From UBA8337 sp963932545 (GTDB taxonomy: Bacteria; Pseudomonadota; Alphaproteobacteria; RS24), in NCBI GenBank assembly GCA_963932545.1, contig CAWVRH010000006.1, positions 1 through 64,000 on the forward strand: a DNA stretch of 64,000 nt, written 5' to 3'. A model generated the notes under the pieces. It had not been told where the DNA came from, did no database searches, and worked only from the letters and a program-made list of their open reading frames with translations. Shown piece by piece: positions 9,584 through 18,241 of this stretch. How positions within the stretch are numbered: position 1 is the stretch's first letter; every line of letters begins with the position of its first letter. The translations under genes and the position numbers were made by a program.

Positions 9584-9694
9584 CTTAAACGAAGCCACTT
9601 GAAACAAAGGTCTCGTGGTACGCCTGATTTGTGCTTGGTTTATAGGTGAAGGGAGTGCGCCTGTCTAGACGTCTGACGCCGCAAAAATAAGTTT

Positions 9695-9895
9695 TTAATG
9701 AAACTCGTCCGGCGAGCTCTGTTCGGCCAAGGCTTGCTCAATTTCTGTGTCAAAATCGTCGGGCGCCTCGACCGCGGGAACCGCGTAATGGCCGCCCATC
9801 CAACGGTGCAAATCGACGTCGGCGCAGCGTTTCGAACAAAAGGGACGATAGGCCTGCACCGTCTCGTTCGTCTTACAAATCGGACATTTGGCCAT
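9695..9895 (-). CDS. yacG: DNA gyrase inhibitor YacG
   Basis: A 66-residue zinc-binding protein with Cys4, Cys7, Cys20 and Cys24 in the CPxC...CSxxC arrangement of YacG, followed by DLHRWMGGHYAVP, the family's conserved second part. YacG binds GyrB and inhibits gyrase in E. coli; its physiological role elsewhere is unclear. It starts ten bases after the stop of the RNase gene and is the last protein gene of the block before tRNA-Phe. Confidence 0.94.
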   Translation of the reverse strand: MAKCPICKTNETVQAYRPFCSKRCADVDLHRWMGGHYAVPAVEAPDDFDTEIEQALAEQSSPDEFH

Positions 9896-9904
9896 CTCTT
9901 GACC

Positions 9905-11152
9905 CTACTCGCTATCGGAGCGGCTACGCTGGCGCATCGCTTCGGCAAGGCTCATCACATCGCGACGGCGCGTCATCTCCACCACACCAAACTCTGACAT
10001 GGGGCCTATGCGGATCGGGTTTTTATCGCCCTGAAAACCAGCATCCAAAGCCGCCAGAACCGCTTCATTGTCGGCATCTTCGCTCATGTCGATGAAATCG
10101 ATAGCGACCAAGCCACCCAGCGCGCGCAGTCTTAGCTGACGCCCAATCGCTTGGGCCGCCTCCAAGTTAACGCCACGTGCGTCGGCTGTATCGCCGCCTG
10201 AATTGACATCAATCGTAGTCATCGCTTCGGTGGTCTCAATCATCAACCAACCGCCAGACGCCAAGCTCACCCGATTGGACAGGGCTTGTTCTAGCTGGCC
10301 GGCAATGTCGTAACGGTCGAAGAGAATTTCGCCTTTTTCGCTGCCCTGCAAAAGCGATACCGCGGCTGGCATATGAGCGCTGGCAAAGGCTTTGGCTTGT
10401 GCCAAACTTTCCGCATCTTCAATCACCACAGCCGTGGTTTGGGCGCGAACCAAATCGCGCAGCGCTTTTTCGACGGGGCCTAAATCTTGATATAAAACCG
10501 CTGGCGGCTCGCTGTCTTCGGCCTGCGCCAAAAGCGTTTCCCATTGGCCTGCCACACTGGCCATATCGGCGGCCATGTCAGCGGCTTCCATGCCAATTGC
10601 GGCTGTGCGAATGACCCAGCCTGCAGGGCCGTCCATGCCTTCTACGTCTAGTCCATCGCCTTGCTTACCATCGCGGATGGCGTCAGCTAAATCTGCCAAA
10701 CGCGTGCGCTCGGCTTCATCTTCAATTTGGCGCGACACAGCAATGCGGCTGCGGCAAGGCGCCAGCACCACGGCGCGACCAGGCAGGGTAATATCTGAGG
10801 TGATTTGCGCGCCTTTTTCGCCATGTGGCGGACGCGTGATTTGCACCAAAACCGTATCCCCATCTTGCACGCAATCTTCAATCGGGGTTTCGCGATCACT
10901 GCCCGGCAGAAGCGCGCGGGCTTCTCGGGCGCCCAAAAATCCAGCGCGGTCCATGCCAATATCGACAAAAGCGGCTTGCAATCGCGAGACTACGCGTTCG
11001 ACTTGCCCCAAATATATTTGCCCGATAAGGCTACGTCCATCGCTTGCAGTTTGGCCCATAGGCGCGGCTTGTAGGTTGCTTAGCTCGGCGTCTTCGACTT
11101 GCGCGACACGCAATAAGCCATCTTCAACACTCATTAAAATTTCATGGGACAT
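9905..11152 (-). CDS. rng: Ribonuclease E/G family protein (short form)
   Basis: An RNase G-like endoribonuclease of 415 residues. An S1-like segment (IYLGQVERVV...AFVDIG) is near residues 48-72. The catalytic aspartate motifs are TIDVNSG near residue 310 and AIDFIDM. The C-terminal Zn-link cysteines of E. coli RNase E/G are missing: the protein ends soon after VVEMTRRR. Such short forms occur next to yacG in alphaproteobacteria. An in-frame GTG at 11158 exists, but the ATG at 11152 has AGGAAAAG upstream and lies two bases after the maf stop, implying translational coupling. Confidence 0.9.
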   Translation of the reverse strand: MSHEILMSVEDGLLRVAQVEDAELSNLQAAPMGQTASDGRSLIGQIYLGQVERVVSRLQAAFVDIGMDRAGFLGAREARALLPGSDRETPIEDCVQDGDTVLVQITRPPHGEKGAQITSDITLPGRAVVLAPCRSRIAVSRQIEDEAERTRLADLADAIRDGKQGDGLDVEGMDGPAGWVIRTAAIGMEAADMAADMASVAGQWETLLAQAEDSEPPAVLYQDLGPVEKALRDLVRAQTTAVVIEDAESLAQAKAFASAHMPAAVSLLQGSEKGEILFDRYDIAGQLEQALSNRVSLASGGWLMIETTEAMTTIDVNSGGDTADARGVNLEAAQAIGRQLRLRALGGLVAIDFIDMSEDADNEAVLAALDAGFQGDKNPIRIGPMSEFGVVEMTRRRDVMSLAEAMRQRSRSDSE

Positions 11153-11154
11153 GG

Positions 11155-11778
11155 TCACTCTTTTCCTGTTTCAAAGCGCACGCCAGCACCGCGCAAGACT
11201 TCGCTGACTTCATATAATGGCAAACCTACAATATTCGAGTAGGAGCCAACTAGATTGCTAATAAAGGCACTGGCGCGGCCCTGAATGGCATAGCCGCCTG
11301 CCTTGCCTTGCCATTCACCGCTAGCCAGATAGGCGTTTATCTCGTCTGCGGAGAGATTTTTAAAGCGCACGCGACTGGTGACGCATTTGGTGATTGTGCG
11401 GTCGCGCGACAGCACACAAAAGCCTGTATGCACACGATGCCCGCGCCCGGCCAATAGCTCGAGGCAAGCACGGGCCTGCTCTGGTGTTTCGGTTTTTGGC
11501 AAAATACGGCGCCCAACACCCACCACCGTATCGGCCGCGAGAAGCAGCGTATGCTCATCTAAATGCGCGCTCAAAGCGGCAGCTTTTTGCGAAGCCAAAC
11601 GCAAAGCCAAAGCGCGTGGCGCCTCGGCTGGCTTTTCGGTTTCATCAATATCAGCAGGGATAATTTCATCGGGCACGAGCCCAATTTGCGCCAGCAAATC
11701 AAGGCGGCGCGGGCTGGCACTGGCCAGCACCAACCGCTTATTTGTAGCGATAGGTGATACGTCCTTTGGTGAGGTCAT
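11155..11778 (-). CDS. maf: Maf-like nucleotide pyrophosphatase
   Basis: A 207-residue Maf/YhdE-type nucleotide pyrophosphatase, expected to hydrolyse modified or non-canonical nucleoside triphosphates. The signature LASASPRRLDLL is near residue 17 and LLAADTVVGVGRRILPKT follows; the end contains AFISNLVGSYSNIVGLPL. The ATG chosen lies inside infA, giving a 41-base overlap. A later alternative start (TTG or GTG directly before LASASPRR) would reduce the overlap, so the N-terminus is uncertain. Confidence 0.93.
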   Translation of the reverse strand: MTSPKDVSPIATNKRLVLASASPRRLDLLAQIGLVPDEIIPADIDETEKPAEAPRALALRLASQKAAALSAHLDEHTLLLAADTVVGVGRRILPKTETPEQARACLELLAGRGHRVHTGFCVLSRDRTITKCVTSRVRFKNLSADEINAYLASGEWQGKAGGYAIQGRASAFISNLVGSYSNIVGLPLYEVSEVLRGAGVRFETGKE

Positions 11779-11956
11779 AAGGCGTCATTTCCACTAAAAC
11801 CTTGTCGCCGGCCAACACACGAATGCGGTTTTTGCGCATCTTGCCAGCCGTGTGAGCAATCACTTCGTGCTCATTTTCCAATTTCACACGAAACGTCGCA
11901 TTGGGCAGCAGTTCTACTACCGTTGCGTTAAATTCAAGAAGTTCTTCTTTGGCCAT
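11738..11956 (-). CDS. infA: Translation initiation factor IF-1
   Basis: A 72-residue single OB-fold protein, the exact family length. It starts MAKEELLEF and carries the GKMRKNRIRVLAGD and TPYDLTKGRI motifs typical of IF-1, which binds the ribosomal A site during initiation. The frame extends to a GTG at 11965, but the canonical MAKEE start at 11956 is preceded by GAGTGAG and is the accepted family start. It is separated by 78 bases from UPF0262, so it may have its own promoter, then overlaps maf. Confidence 0.97.
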   Translation of the reverse strand: MAKEELLEFNATVVELLPNATFRVKLENEHEVIAHTAGKMRKNRIRVLAGDKVLVEMTPYDLTKGRITYRYK

Positions 11957-12034
11957 ATAGCTCACTCGTAAAAATTGGCTCGTTGCGTTGGGCGGACAAT
12001 GGCCAGAAACTGGCTAAAAATCAACTGTTTTATC

Positions 12035-12535
12035 TTAGCTTCGCATTTTCAATACGCTAATCAAGGTGAACAGGCGTCGCGCGGTGTCGTCATCCACCTC
12101 TACATAGGCGGCGAGGCGGGTTTTTAGCAATTCTGCACTCTCATTGTGCAAGGCGCGACGCGCCTCATCGATGGTCTCCACACGCTCCGGCGTGGCGGTG
12201 CGAATGGCCTCGAAATAGCTTTCGCAAATCAAAAAATAATCGCGGATATTGCGTCGAAACGGGGTCATCGCGAGTTCAATCTCGGCCAGACTTTCGTTGT
12301 CCCCATTTGAAACCGAAAACAAAATGCCGCGATCGACCACCGAAAGCACCACGCGATATGGCCCTTTGGGGCCATCCACCAGCGCGAAATGATTGCCTTC
12401 GATGAGGTCAAAAATGGCTACGCGCCGCTCGTGCTCAATATCGGGGTTGCGCGCCACCAAAGCCGGGTCGTCTAGCGAAATATGCACCATGCGAGCCGAT
12501 TTGTCGGCGCCACTTTGGACGGTAGCTTGGGCCAT
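12035..12535 (-). CDS. UPF0262 family protein
   Basis: A 166-residue protein of the UPF0262 family, found widely in alphaproteobacteria between hisD and infA. Diagnostic stretches are PDIEHERRVAIFDLIE, KGPYRVVLSVV, TPFRRNIRDYFLICESY and DTARRLFTLISVL. Its function is unknown. The frame is open further upstream into hisD, but the ATG at 12535 has AGGAGAG before it and lies two bases from the hisD stop, so it is the likely start and the pair is probably co-translated. Confidence 0.93.
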   Translation of the reverse strand: MAQATVQSGADKSARMVHISLDDPALVARNPDIEHERRVAIFDLIEGNHFALVDGPKGPYRVVLSVVDRGILFSVSNGDNESLAEIELAMTPFRRNIRDYFLICESYFEAIRTATPERVETIDEARRALHNESAELLKTRLAAYVEVDDDTARRLFTLISVLKMRS

Positions 12536-12537
12536 AT

Positions 12538-13851
12538 CTAGCTCTCCTGCCCCAAATTCAGCCGTATAGAGATGGAGCGCCCATGTGCGCTCAGCCCTTC
12601 TTCTTCGGCCAATTGCACCGCCGCCGGACCAATGGCCGACAAAGACGCCGCATCGCATTTAACCAAAGAAGACCGTTTCATGAAATTAAGCACCGAGAGA
12701 CCCGACGCATAGCGCGACGCGCGCGCCGTGGGTAGCACGTGGTTAGGGCCAGCAATATAATCGCCAATGGCCTCTGGCGTGAAGCGACCCATAAAAATAG
12801 CGCCCGCATGGCGAACTTCGCTCGCCATAGCTTCTGGGTCCTCGACCGCCAGCTCTAAATGTTCAGGGGCCAATTGATTGATCAAATCGGGGGCCTGTGT
12901 TGCCAAATCATGGACCACCAAAATGGCGCCAAAATCTTGCCAGCTTTTGCGCGCAATCTTGGCGCGAGATAAAGTTTCCAGCCCCGTCTCCACCGCTTGC
13001 TCCACGGCATCGGCATAGTCGGCATCGTCACAAATTAAAATCGATTGCGCCACTTCATCATGCTCGGCTTGGCTGAGCAGGTCAGCCGCCATCCAAGCAG
13101 GGTCGTTTTGATTGTCAGCTACCACTAAAATTTCAGAAGGCCCCGCAATCATATCAATACCGACTTGCCCGAATACCTGTTTTTTGGCCGCCGCCACATA
13201 GGCATTGCCCGGCCCGACAATCACATCAACCGGAGCGATTGTGTCCGTGCCATAGGCCAGCGCTGCAATGGCTTGCGCGCCGCCAACGCGATAAATCTCA
13301 TCGACACCCGCCAAGCGGGCTGCCACGAGAACCAACGGATTGACGTTGCCATCGGGTGTTGGCACCACCATGACCACGCGGCCAACCCCTGCCTCGCGCG
13401 CGGGAATGGCGTTCATCAAAACCGATGACGGGTAATTGGCCAAGCCGCCTGGCACATAAAGGCCGGCCGCATCCACAGCCGTCCAGCGGTGGCCTAACTC
13501 GACGCCAGCGGCATCGGTAAAACGTTCGTCTTGCGGTTTTTGACGGGCATGAAAATCACGAATACGCGTCGCCGCAAGCTCCAGCGCGTTGCGCGTTGCC
13601 TCGGTGCAGGCTTCAAAGCTTGCGTCTATTTCGGCTTCGGAAATACGCAAAGTCTCAGGGCTTAATTGTTGGCGGTCGAATTTTTCCGTCAGCTCGATAA
13701 GCGCCGCATCGCCGCGCGTTCGCACATCCGCGATAATCGCTTGCACGGCCGCATTGACGTCTACCGATTGCTCGCGCTTCATCTCTTGCAACTCGCCAAA
13801 GCGGGTTGCGAAATCAGCATCATTTATGTGGGCACGCAGGTAAGGAGCCAT
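12538..13851 (-). CDS. hisD: Histidinol dehydrogenase
   Basis: A 437-residue enzyme for the last two steps of histidine synthesis, oxidising L-histidinol to L-histidine with two NAD and a zinc ion. Family signatures include VGPGNAYVAAAKK, DMIAGPSEILVVAD and the catalytic segment APEHLELAVEDP with glutamate and histidine. Length is standard. It lies 11 bases after the DUF2948 gene. The start codon has only a weak ribosome site, consistent with reading through from upstream. No other his gene is in the window. Confidence 0.97.
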   Translation of the reverse strand: MAPYLRAHINDADFATRFGELQEMKREQSVDVNAAVQAIIADVRTRGDAALIELTEKFDRQQLSPETLRISEAEIDASFEACTEATRNALELAATRIRDFHARQKPQDERFTDAAGVELGHRWTAVDAAGLYVPGGLANYPSSVLMNAIPAREAGVGRVVMVVPTPDGNVNPLVLVAARLAGVDEIYRVGGAQAIAALAYGTDTIAPVDVIVGPGNAYVAAAKKQVFGQVGIDMIAGPSEILVVADNQNDPAWMAADLLSQAEHDEVAQSILICDDADYADAVEQAVETGLETLSRAKIARKSWQDFGAILVVHDLATQAPDLINQLAPEHLELAVEDPEAMASEVRHAGAIFMGRFTPEAIGDYIAGPNHVLPTARASRYASGLSVLNFMKRSSLVKCDAASLSAIGPAAVQLAEEEGLSAHGRSISIRLNLGQES

Positions 13852-13862
13852 AATCTATATTT

Positions 13863-14306
13863 CTATTCCGTATCCATCACATGATCCATCAGATGGGCTG
13901 GCCGCGATGCCGCCGCCCAAGGCGCAGTAACATCTTCTAATATGGCCTCGCAAGCCTCGACTTCCAAGCGGATTTCGCCGCCGCCCGAAAAAACCAACTG
14001 GATAACCCCAGACGGGCTTTGTTTCGGCTCGAATTGCGCCGCCAAAACCGACACAATGCCATCGCGGCGTGTCAAATTTAACTGCCGCTGTTGGATAGAC
14101 CCGACACCCGAAATTTGCAACGCGGCACGCACGCGCATAGGCGCCTCTTGCTCCCAGCAGAACCGATTGACCAGCATGACGAAACGCTGCTGTTCTTTGA
14201 GAAACACCATGTCGCCAATTTGCGCCACACTATCTTGCAGGCAAGCCGATATCACTTCCATATCGTCGCCATCGCGGGCATAGAGCTTGAGCGGTTTGAT
14301 CGGCAT
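13863..14306 (-). CDS. DUF2948 family protein
   Basis: A 147-residue protein whose place between murA and hisD, and stretches such as LKLYARDGDDMEVISACLQD and EVEACEAILEDVTAPW, fit the alphaproteobacterial DUF2948 family. The function is unknown. The start is fixed by context: the murA stop TAA and this ATG share one base (TAATG at 14306). No membrane segment or signal peptide is visible, so it is probably cytoplasmic. Confidence 0.88.
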   Translation of the reverse strand: MPIKPLKLYARDGDDMEVISACLQDSVAQIGDMVFLKEQQRFVMLVNRFCWEQEAPMRVRAALQISGVGSIQQRQLNLTRRDGIVSVLAAQFEPKQSPSGVIQLVFSGGGEIRLEVEACEAILEDVTAPWAAASRPAHLMDHVMDTE

Positions 14307-15577
14307 TAGACCCTCTCGCGCCAAATGTTTGCACCCGCACCCGATAGTTTTTCTTCAATGCGCTCATAGCCGCGGTCGAGATGATAGACCCGCGAGATAC
14401 GCGTCTGCCCTTTGGCCATTAATCCCGCAATCACTAAAGTAGCTGAGGCGCGCAAATCGGTCGCCATAACGGGCGCGCCTTGCAATTGTTCTACGCCCGT
14501 CACAATGGCGGTGTCGCCTTCCAGCGTGATGTCGGCGCCCAAGCGCACCAGCTCTTGCACGTGCATGAAGCGATTTTCAAATATCGTCTCGCGAATACGC
14601 GACACGCCATCGGCACCACACATCAGCCCCATGAAGGGGGCCTGCAAATCAGTGGCAAATCCGGGGTAAGGCTCGGTCGTCACGGGCGTGGCAATGGCGC
14701 GGCCTTTGGGCCCGATAATGCGCACGGCGTCGCCCTCTTGTGTTAACTGGCACCCCGCCAAGCGCATGGCAGGTGCAAGCGCGCCCAACACGCTTTCGTG
14801 AATGCCCATAAGGCGCGCATCGCCATGGGTGGCGGCAATGGCCAAAGCAAAGGCGCCCGCCTCAATGCGATCGCGCGATACTGTGTGATCGGCGCCCGAC
14901 AACTTCTCGACGCCCGCGATAGATAAATTGCGTGTCCCCAAACCTTCTATTTTGGCGCCCATCGCCATCAGGCATTTACCAACGTCGACCACCTCTGGCT
15001 CGGTAGCGGCATTGGTGATTAGCGTCGTGCCTTTGGCCAAAGTTGCGGCCATCATCAATACATGCGTGACGCCAACCGACACGAAAGGCAAATCAATACG
15101 CGCGCCCTTTAGCCCGCCCTTGGCGGTGGCATTTACATAGCCGCTCTCGACCTCAATCTGTGCGCCCATGGCCTCAAGGCCTTTCAGGTAAAGGTCAACG
15201 GGGCGCGTGCCAATGGCGCAACCCCCTGGCAGCGAGACTTGCGCTTCCTGCGCGCGCGCCAAAAGGGGGCCGAGCACCCAGAAACTCGCGCGCATTTTGG
15301 AGACCAATTCATAGGGCGCGCGTGTGCAGCTCAAATCTCTTGTATGAACGCTCAGCCCCTCGCCCGGCCCTTGGCCAAATTCTTCGACTTCAGCCCCCAA
15401 CTCGCGCAACACCCGCGCCAGAGTTTGTGTGTCGGCAAGGCGCGGAGTGCCCCGTAAAATTAGTTTTTCATCGCTTAAAAGGCCCGCCACCATGAGTGGC
15501 AAAACGGCGTTCTTGGAGCCTGAAATAGCAATCTCACCCGTTAGGGCCACACCGCCTTCAATGACAATCTCATCCAT
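14306..15577 (-). CDS. murA: UDP-N-acetylglucosamine 1-carboxyvinyltransferase
   Basis: A 423-residue enzyme that transfers enolpyruvyl from PEP to UDP-GlcNAc, the first committed step of peptidoglycan synthesis. The catalytic cysteine is Cys120 in LPGGCAIGTRP, so the enzyme should be fosfomycin-sensitive; Lys22 in SGSKNA binds PEP. The start has GGAGG nine bases upstream and lies within the end of a small gene, overlapping it by eight bases. It heads the essential block leading to tRNA-Phe. Confidence 0.97.
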   Translation of the reverse strand: MDEIVIEGGVALTGEIAISGSKNAVLPLMVAGLLSDEKLILRGTPRLADTQTLARVLRELGAEVEEFGQGPGEGLSVHTRDLSCTRAPYELVSKMRASFWVLGPLLARAQEAQVSLPGGCAIGTRPVDLYLKGLEAMGAQIEVESGYVNATAKGGLKGARIDLPFVSVGVTHVLMMAATLAKGTTLITNAATEPEVVDVGKCLMAMGAKIEGLGTRNLSIAGVEKLSGADHTVSRDRIEAGAFALAIAATHGDARLMGIHESVLGALAPAMRLAGCQLTQEGDAVRIIGPKGRAIATPVTTEPYPGFATDLQAPFMGLMCGADGVSRIRETIFENRFMHVQELVRLGADITLEGDTAIVTGVEQLQGAPVMATDLRASATLVIAGLMAKGQTRISRVYHLDRGYERIEEKLSGAGANIWRERV

Positions 15578-15722
15578 CCGATTTATCCTCCGGCGCTGGC
15601 AGGGAAGCGCTTCTGGCTTGTGTGCGCCCCGCTTTGCGGCGTTGTAAATTGGCGCGCAAAGCCTCAGCCAGTTTTTGCTGGCGGGCTTGGTTTTTCACCG
15701 CAGGTTTTTGACCTTTGCTCAT
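15570..15722 (-). CDS. Small basic protein encoded upstream of murA
   Basis: A 50-codon frame starts at the ATG at 15722 and ends with TGA at 15570-15572. The product begins MSKGQKPAVKNQARQQ and is rich in Lys, Arg, Gln and Ala, with a probable single helix. Its 3' end overlaps the murA start by eight bases, which suggests translational coupling, and the murA ribosome site lies inside it. I believe similar short basic frames precede murA in other alphaproteobacteria, but I cannot confirm that here. No function can be assigned, and no good Shine-Dalgarno precedes it. Confidence 0.6.
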   Translation of the reverse strand: MSKGQKPAVKNQARQQKLAEALRANLQRRKAGRTQARSASLPAPEDKSDG

Positions 15723-15785
15723 GTTTGTTCTTAACTTTATTTGCGCCATTTGTCATGCCGCTGTATGTGATAAGCGGAAACAAAA

Positions 15786-15813
15786 AACCCCGCCAATTCA
15801 CATTGGCGGGGTT
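15786..15813 (-). terminator. Rho-independent terminator after the exported-protein gene
   Basis: A 12-bp perfect stem (AACCCCGCCAAT with its complement) and a four-base loop are followed on the minus strand by six T. It lies 25 bases after the stop of the 8-cysteine exported protein and would isolate that unit from the murA block. Confidence 0.9.
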
Positions 15814-15837
15814 AATTTATATCACTCAGGCTTGCCC

Positions 15838-16848
15838 TTAATTAGGAGGAACCGGCAGCATCGTTAGGTTCGGTGACAGTCCACCCCTGCCCAAAGCCGC
15901 ACCCAAGACGGCGCAACCATCCGTTGGTGCTGCGCCCAGCCCCAGAGCCGTCACCACAGTCTGGTTTTGCAGAACACTGTTACAGAGATAGAAAACTTGC
16001 GCCGCTTCATGCGTTGTAAACTCAACATCTACGGAAGTGTGCGAATCCGTGACCACCAAATTGTTGAATGGTTTTTTCACGAATAGAACATCTTGAACCG
16101 TGCCAGAGTTAGCCGCACGACGACCATTGGCATTCAACAGAACCACATTAACCGGGCTGGCTTCATCAATACTAGATTCCCAATCGAAACCATCAATGTT
16201 CAACACAGAGCTAAAGCTGGTGAAGCCAAGGCTGTCAATATTGACAGTGGCCGTGCCGGCAACGCCTGAGCCCGTGCCGCATTCCAAAGGAAGCGATGGC
16301 AAGATGGCTTGAAAAGCCGACGCCGTTTGCACACTCAAAGTGCTGGCAGGTACGCTAGCCGTCAGACTGGTGTTAAACGAACCTGAAGGACGGCACCAAT
16401 CTGCGGTAATGGGATCATTATTGGCATCAATGCCCATATACTGATTGCTGCCAAATTCGAGCAGGCCTTCCAAGGTAAAGCTATTGTCCGTTACCGCGAA
16501 ATAATAGTCATACCCTGCCGCATCTGCGGGTGGCAGAATGGCTGTCAGGTTTTCTGCATCCGCACCGCTGCTCGTCAAATCGACCGTAATGGAGCGATCG
16601 AACAGAGTGAAGCAATTGCTCAAGCCATCCGCATAATCTGGAAAGCCTTTGCACACGCCCATGGCTTTAAACGTGTATTTCAGGCCAGCGGCATCGGTCA
16701 CACAAGTTTGTATGTTCGTCGATGAGGTTGTGAGATCGTCGACCACATTGGTGGCATTCGCCTGACCGCAAGAAGCAGACGCCTTAGACGAAACAGGGGT
16801 CAAAAAGAAGACCGCTACAAAAGCACTTAAATATAAAAAATTTCTCAT
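15838..16848 (-). CDS. Exported protein with eight cysteines, unknown family
   Basis: I do not recognise this 336-residue protein. It begins MRNFLYLSAFVAVFFL, a clear signal peptide with likely cleavage near residue 24-26 (KASA). The mature part has eight cysteines, an even number that suggests disulfides in the periplasm or at the surface, and many Ser/Thr/Asn-rich beta-prone stretches. The start at 16848 has GAGGATTGTGAA upstream. It begins ten bases after the stop of the beta-barrel gene, so the two form one transcription unit. It might be a partner or cargo of that barrel. It ends at a strong terminator. Confidence 0.75.
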   Translation of the reverse strand: MRNFLYLSAFVAVFFLTPVSSKASASCGQANATNVVDDLTTSSTNIQTCVTDAAGLKYTFKAMGVCKGFPDYADGLSNCFTLFDRSITVDLTSSGADAENLTAILPPADAAGYDYYFAVTDNSFTLEGLLEFGSNQYMGIDANNDPITADWCRPSGSFNTSLTASVPASTLSVQTASAFQAILPSLPLECGTGSGVAGTATVNIDSLGFTSFSSVLNIDGFDWESSIDEASPVNVVLLNANGRRAANSGTVQDVLFVKKPFNNLVVTDSHTSVDVEFTTHEAAQVFYLCNSVLQNQTVVTALGLGAAPTDGCAVLGAALGRGGLSPNLTMLPVPPN

Positions 16849-16858
16849 TTCACAATCC

Positions 16859-17824
16859 TCACGAGTTAATGTCGTTGCTGGTGCCAGAGATGTCGACGGT
16901 GCCGACAATGCTACCTACACCAAATTTAAAGCCCGCTCCGGTCGCTGCTTTTACGATTGTGTTCGAGCGACGTACTTTTTCGAAACGGCGCTGCGTCACG
17001 TCCAGCAATTCATAGGCTTTATCGGAAACAAGAACTGGCTGTCCGTAATTGGCAGCATTGCGATAGCGCGTGATGTTAAAGCTCAAAGAGACATACTCAT
17101 CATCGACAGAGGCTTCTTTATCGTAATCGATAGAGCCGACCTCCAACTCAAAACCTTGTGGCAAAGTCATGCGCAGGCCGGTAATTGTGCCTTCTGAATC
17201 GTCAGAGCCCTGATCGCCTTCCCAAGAGAAACTGGTCATGGTCAGACGCGTGTTTGGCATGTAAGGCAGCGGCAAGGCCACTTCTAACTCTGTGCCATCA
17301 AGGGCGGCTTCGTCACGGTCTTCGTCTTCATTGTTTTCCGTGTCAGAAATAGCTGTGTAGCTATTGAACCGCAGATCCCCAACCGAGGTTAGAACTTCGG
17401 CGCCAATGCTGGCGCGCGAGTGACCGACTTCAATTTCATTGTCATAAAATGCGTTGAGACCCGCAAGAACCGTGCCGCCCCGCAAGGACCAACGATTGGC
17501 AATCCCGAGGCTGATGGTGTTCACATCGTCTTGCGAAATAATGCCAGCTTGTAAGAGGGTCGATTGAGCGTCCATGTCACGCAGAGGCTTCAGCATCAAA
17601 AGACGGAAGCTCGCTTCGCCTTCGCTAAAATCTGTGATGTCAATTTCGAACTCACTCACCTTGCCGTCCAAAGCATTTTCTACTTTGGTCGTCAGGTAAG
17701 TGACGAGCTTGTTCTCAATGCCTGATGTGAAAAAATCTTCTGCACGTTTTGTATCATCTCAAGCCGAAACCGACCCCGTCATGATAGCAAGAAGTGACGC
17801 GCTCACTATTAACTGCTTATGCAC
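16859..17824 (-). pseudogene. Inverse-autotransporter-type beta-barrel with in-frame TGA after the signal peptide
   Basis: From a GTG at 17824 (GGAG seven bases upstream) the frame reads a 21-residue signal peptide, MHKQLIVSASLLAIMTGSVSA, shown here only to residue 19 as MHKQLIVSASLLAIMTGSV, then TGA at 17759-17761, then 299 further codons in the same frame. The mature part has the inverse autotransporter barrel pattern (ISLGIANRWSL, LAGLNAFYDNE, HSRASIGAEVL) and alternating beta strands. Translation restarting at the TTG at 17671 would give 270 residues without a signal peptide. The gene is either a recent nonsense mutant, decoded by readthrough, or affected by a sequence error. There is no passenger domain after the barrel. 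Confidence 0.7.
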
Positions 17825-17971
17825 TCTATTACTCCAAACAACATTCTAATTTACAAAATCTTGTACTATCGAGTGTGTAAAGAAGCCCAAGCCAGTTAGC
17901 AATGCCTGAACCCCTATTCCTCTGGTTTGCTGCTCGTATGCCACAGTTTTGGGCATGGTTGATATCCGGTT

Positions 17972-18241
17972 TTAATCGGGCAGTTTTTCATGCCGCGAAA
18001 CCACGCCGCGCGTCCAGCCTGCGCTGTGCCAATCGGGGCGAATAAAAACCTCTCGTCCGCCGCACGCCGCACAACGGAAATGAGGTCTCAACTCCAGCAA
18101 AACCGCGTCGCCAAACCTCTCGAAAAGCGGCGCCACCGAAACGGTTTTGTTATGACTACACCCCTCGCACCAAAGCCAGACGTCCAATCGACGGGCAACC
18201 AACCAACTCAACCGAACGGGGGCAGACTTTACGGCACGCAT
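17972..18241 (-). CDS. Small zinc-ribbon-like protein
   Basis: An 89-residue protein with two cysteine pairs, CEGC near residue 25 and CAAC near residue 57, spaced like a zinc ribbon. It is Arg/Trp-rich, and ends with a conserved-looking REVFIRPDW stretch. Short proteins of this type occur in alphaproteobacteria without known function; DNA or RNA binding is possible. It lies divergent from tRNA-Thr and is not obviously in an operon. No strong ribosome site was seen, so the start may be shorter. Confidence 0.6.
   Translation of the reverse strand: MRAVKSAPVRLSWLVARRLDVWLWCEGCSHNKTVSVAPLFERFGDAVLLELRPHFRCAACGGREVFIRPDWHSAGWTRGVVSRHEKLPD

Noticed and set aside
12000..12030. Terminator between UPF0262 and infA
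   Set aside because: GGCCAG/CTGGCT can pair, but on the minus strand the T run precedes the stem rather than following it.
17759..17761. Selenocysteine at the TGA in the barrel gene
   Set aside because: The position is a signal-peptide junction, not a redox site. No convincing SECIS-like hairpin was seen just after it, and no selenium genes are in view.
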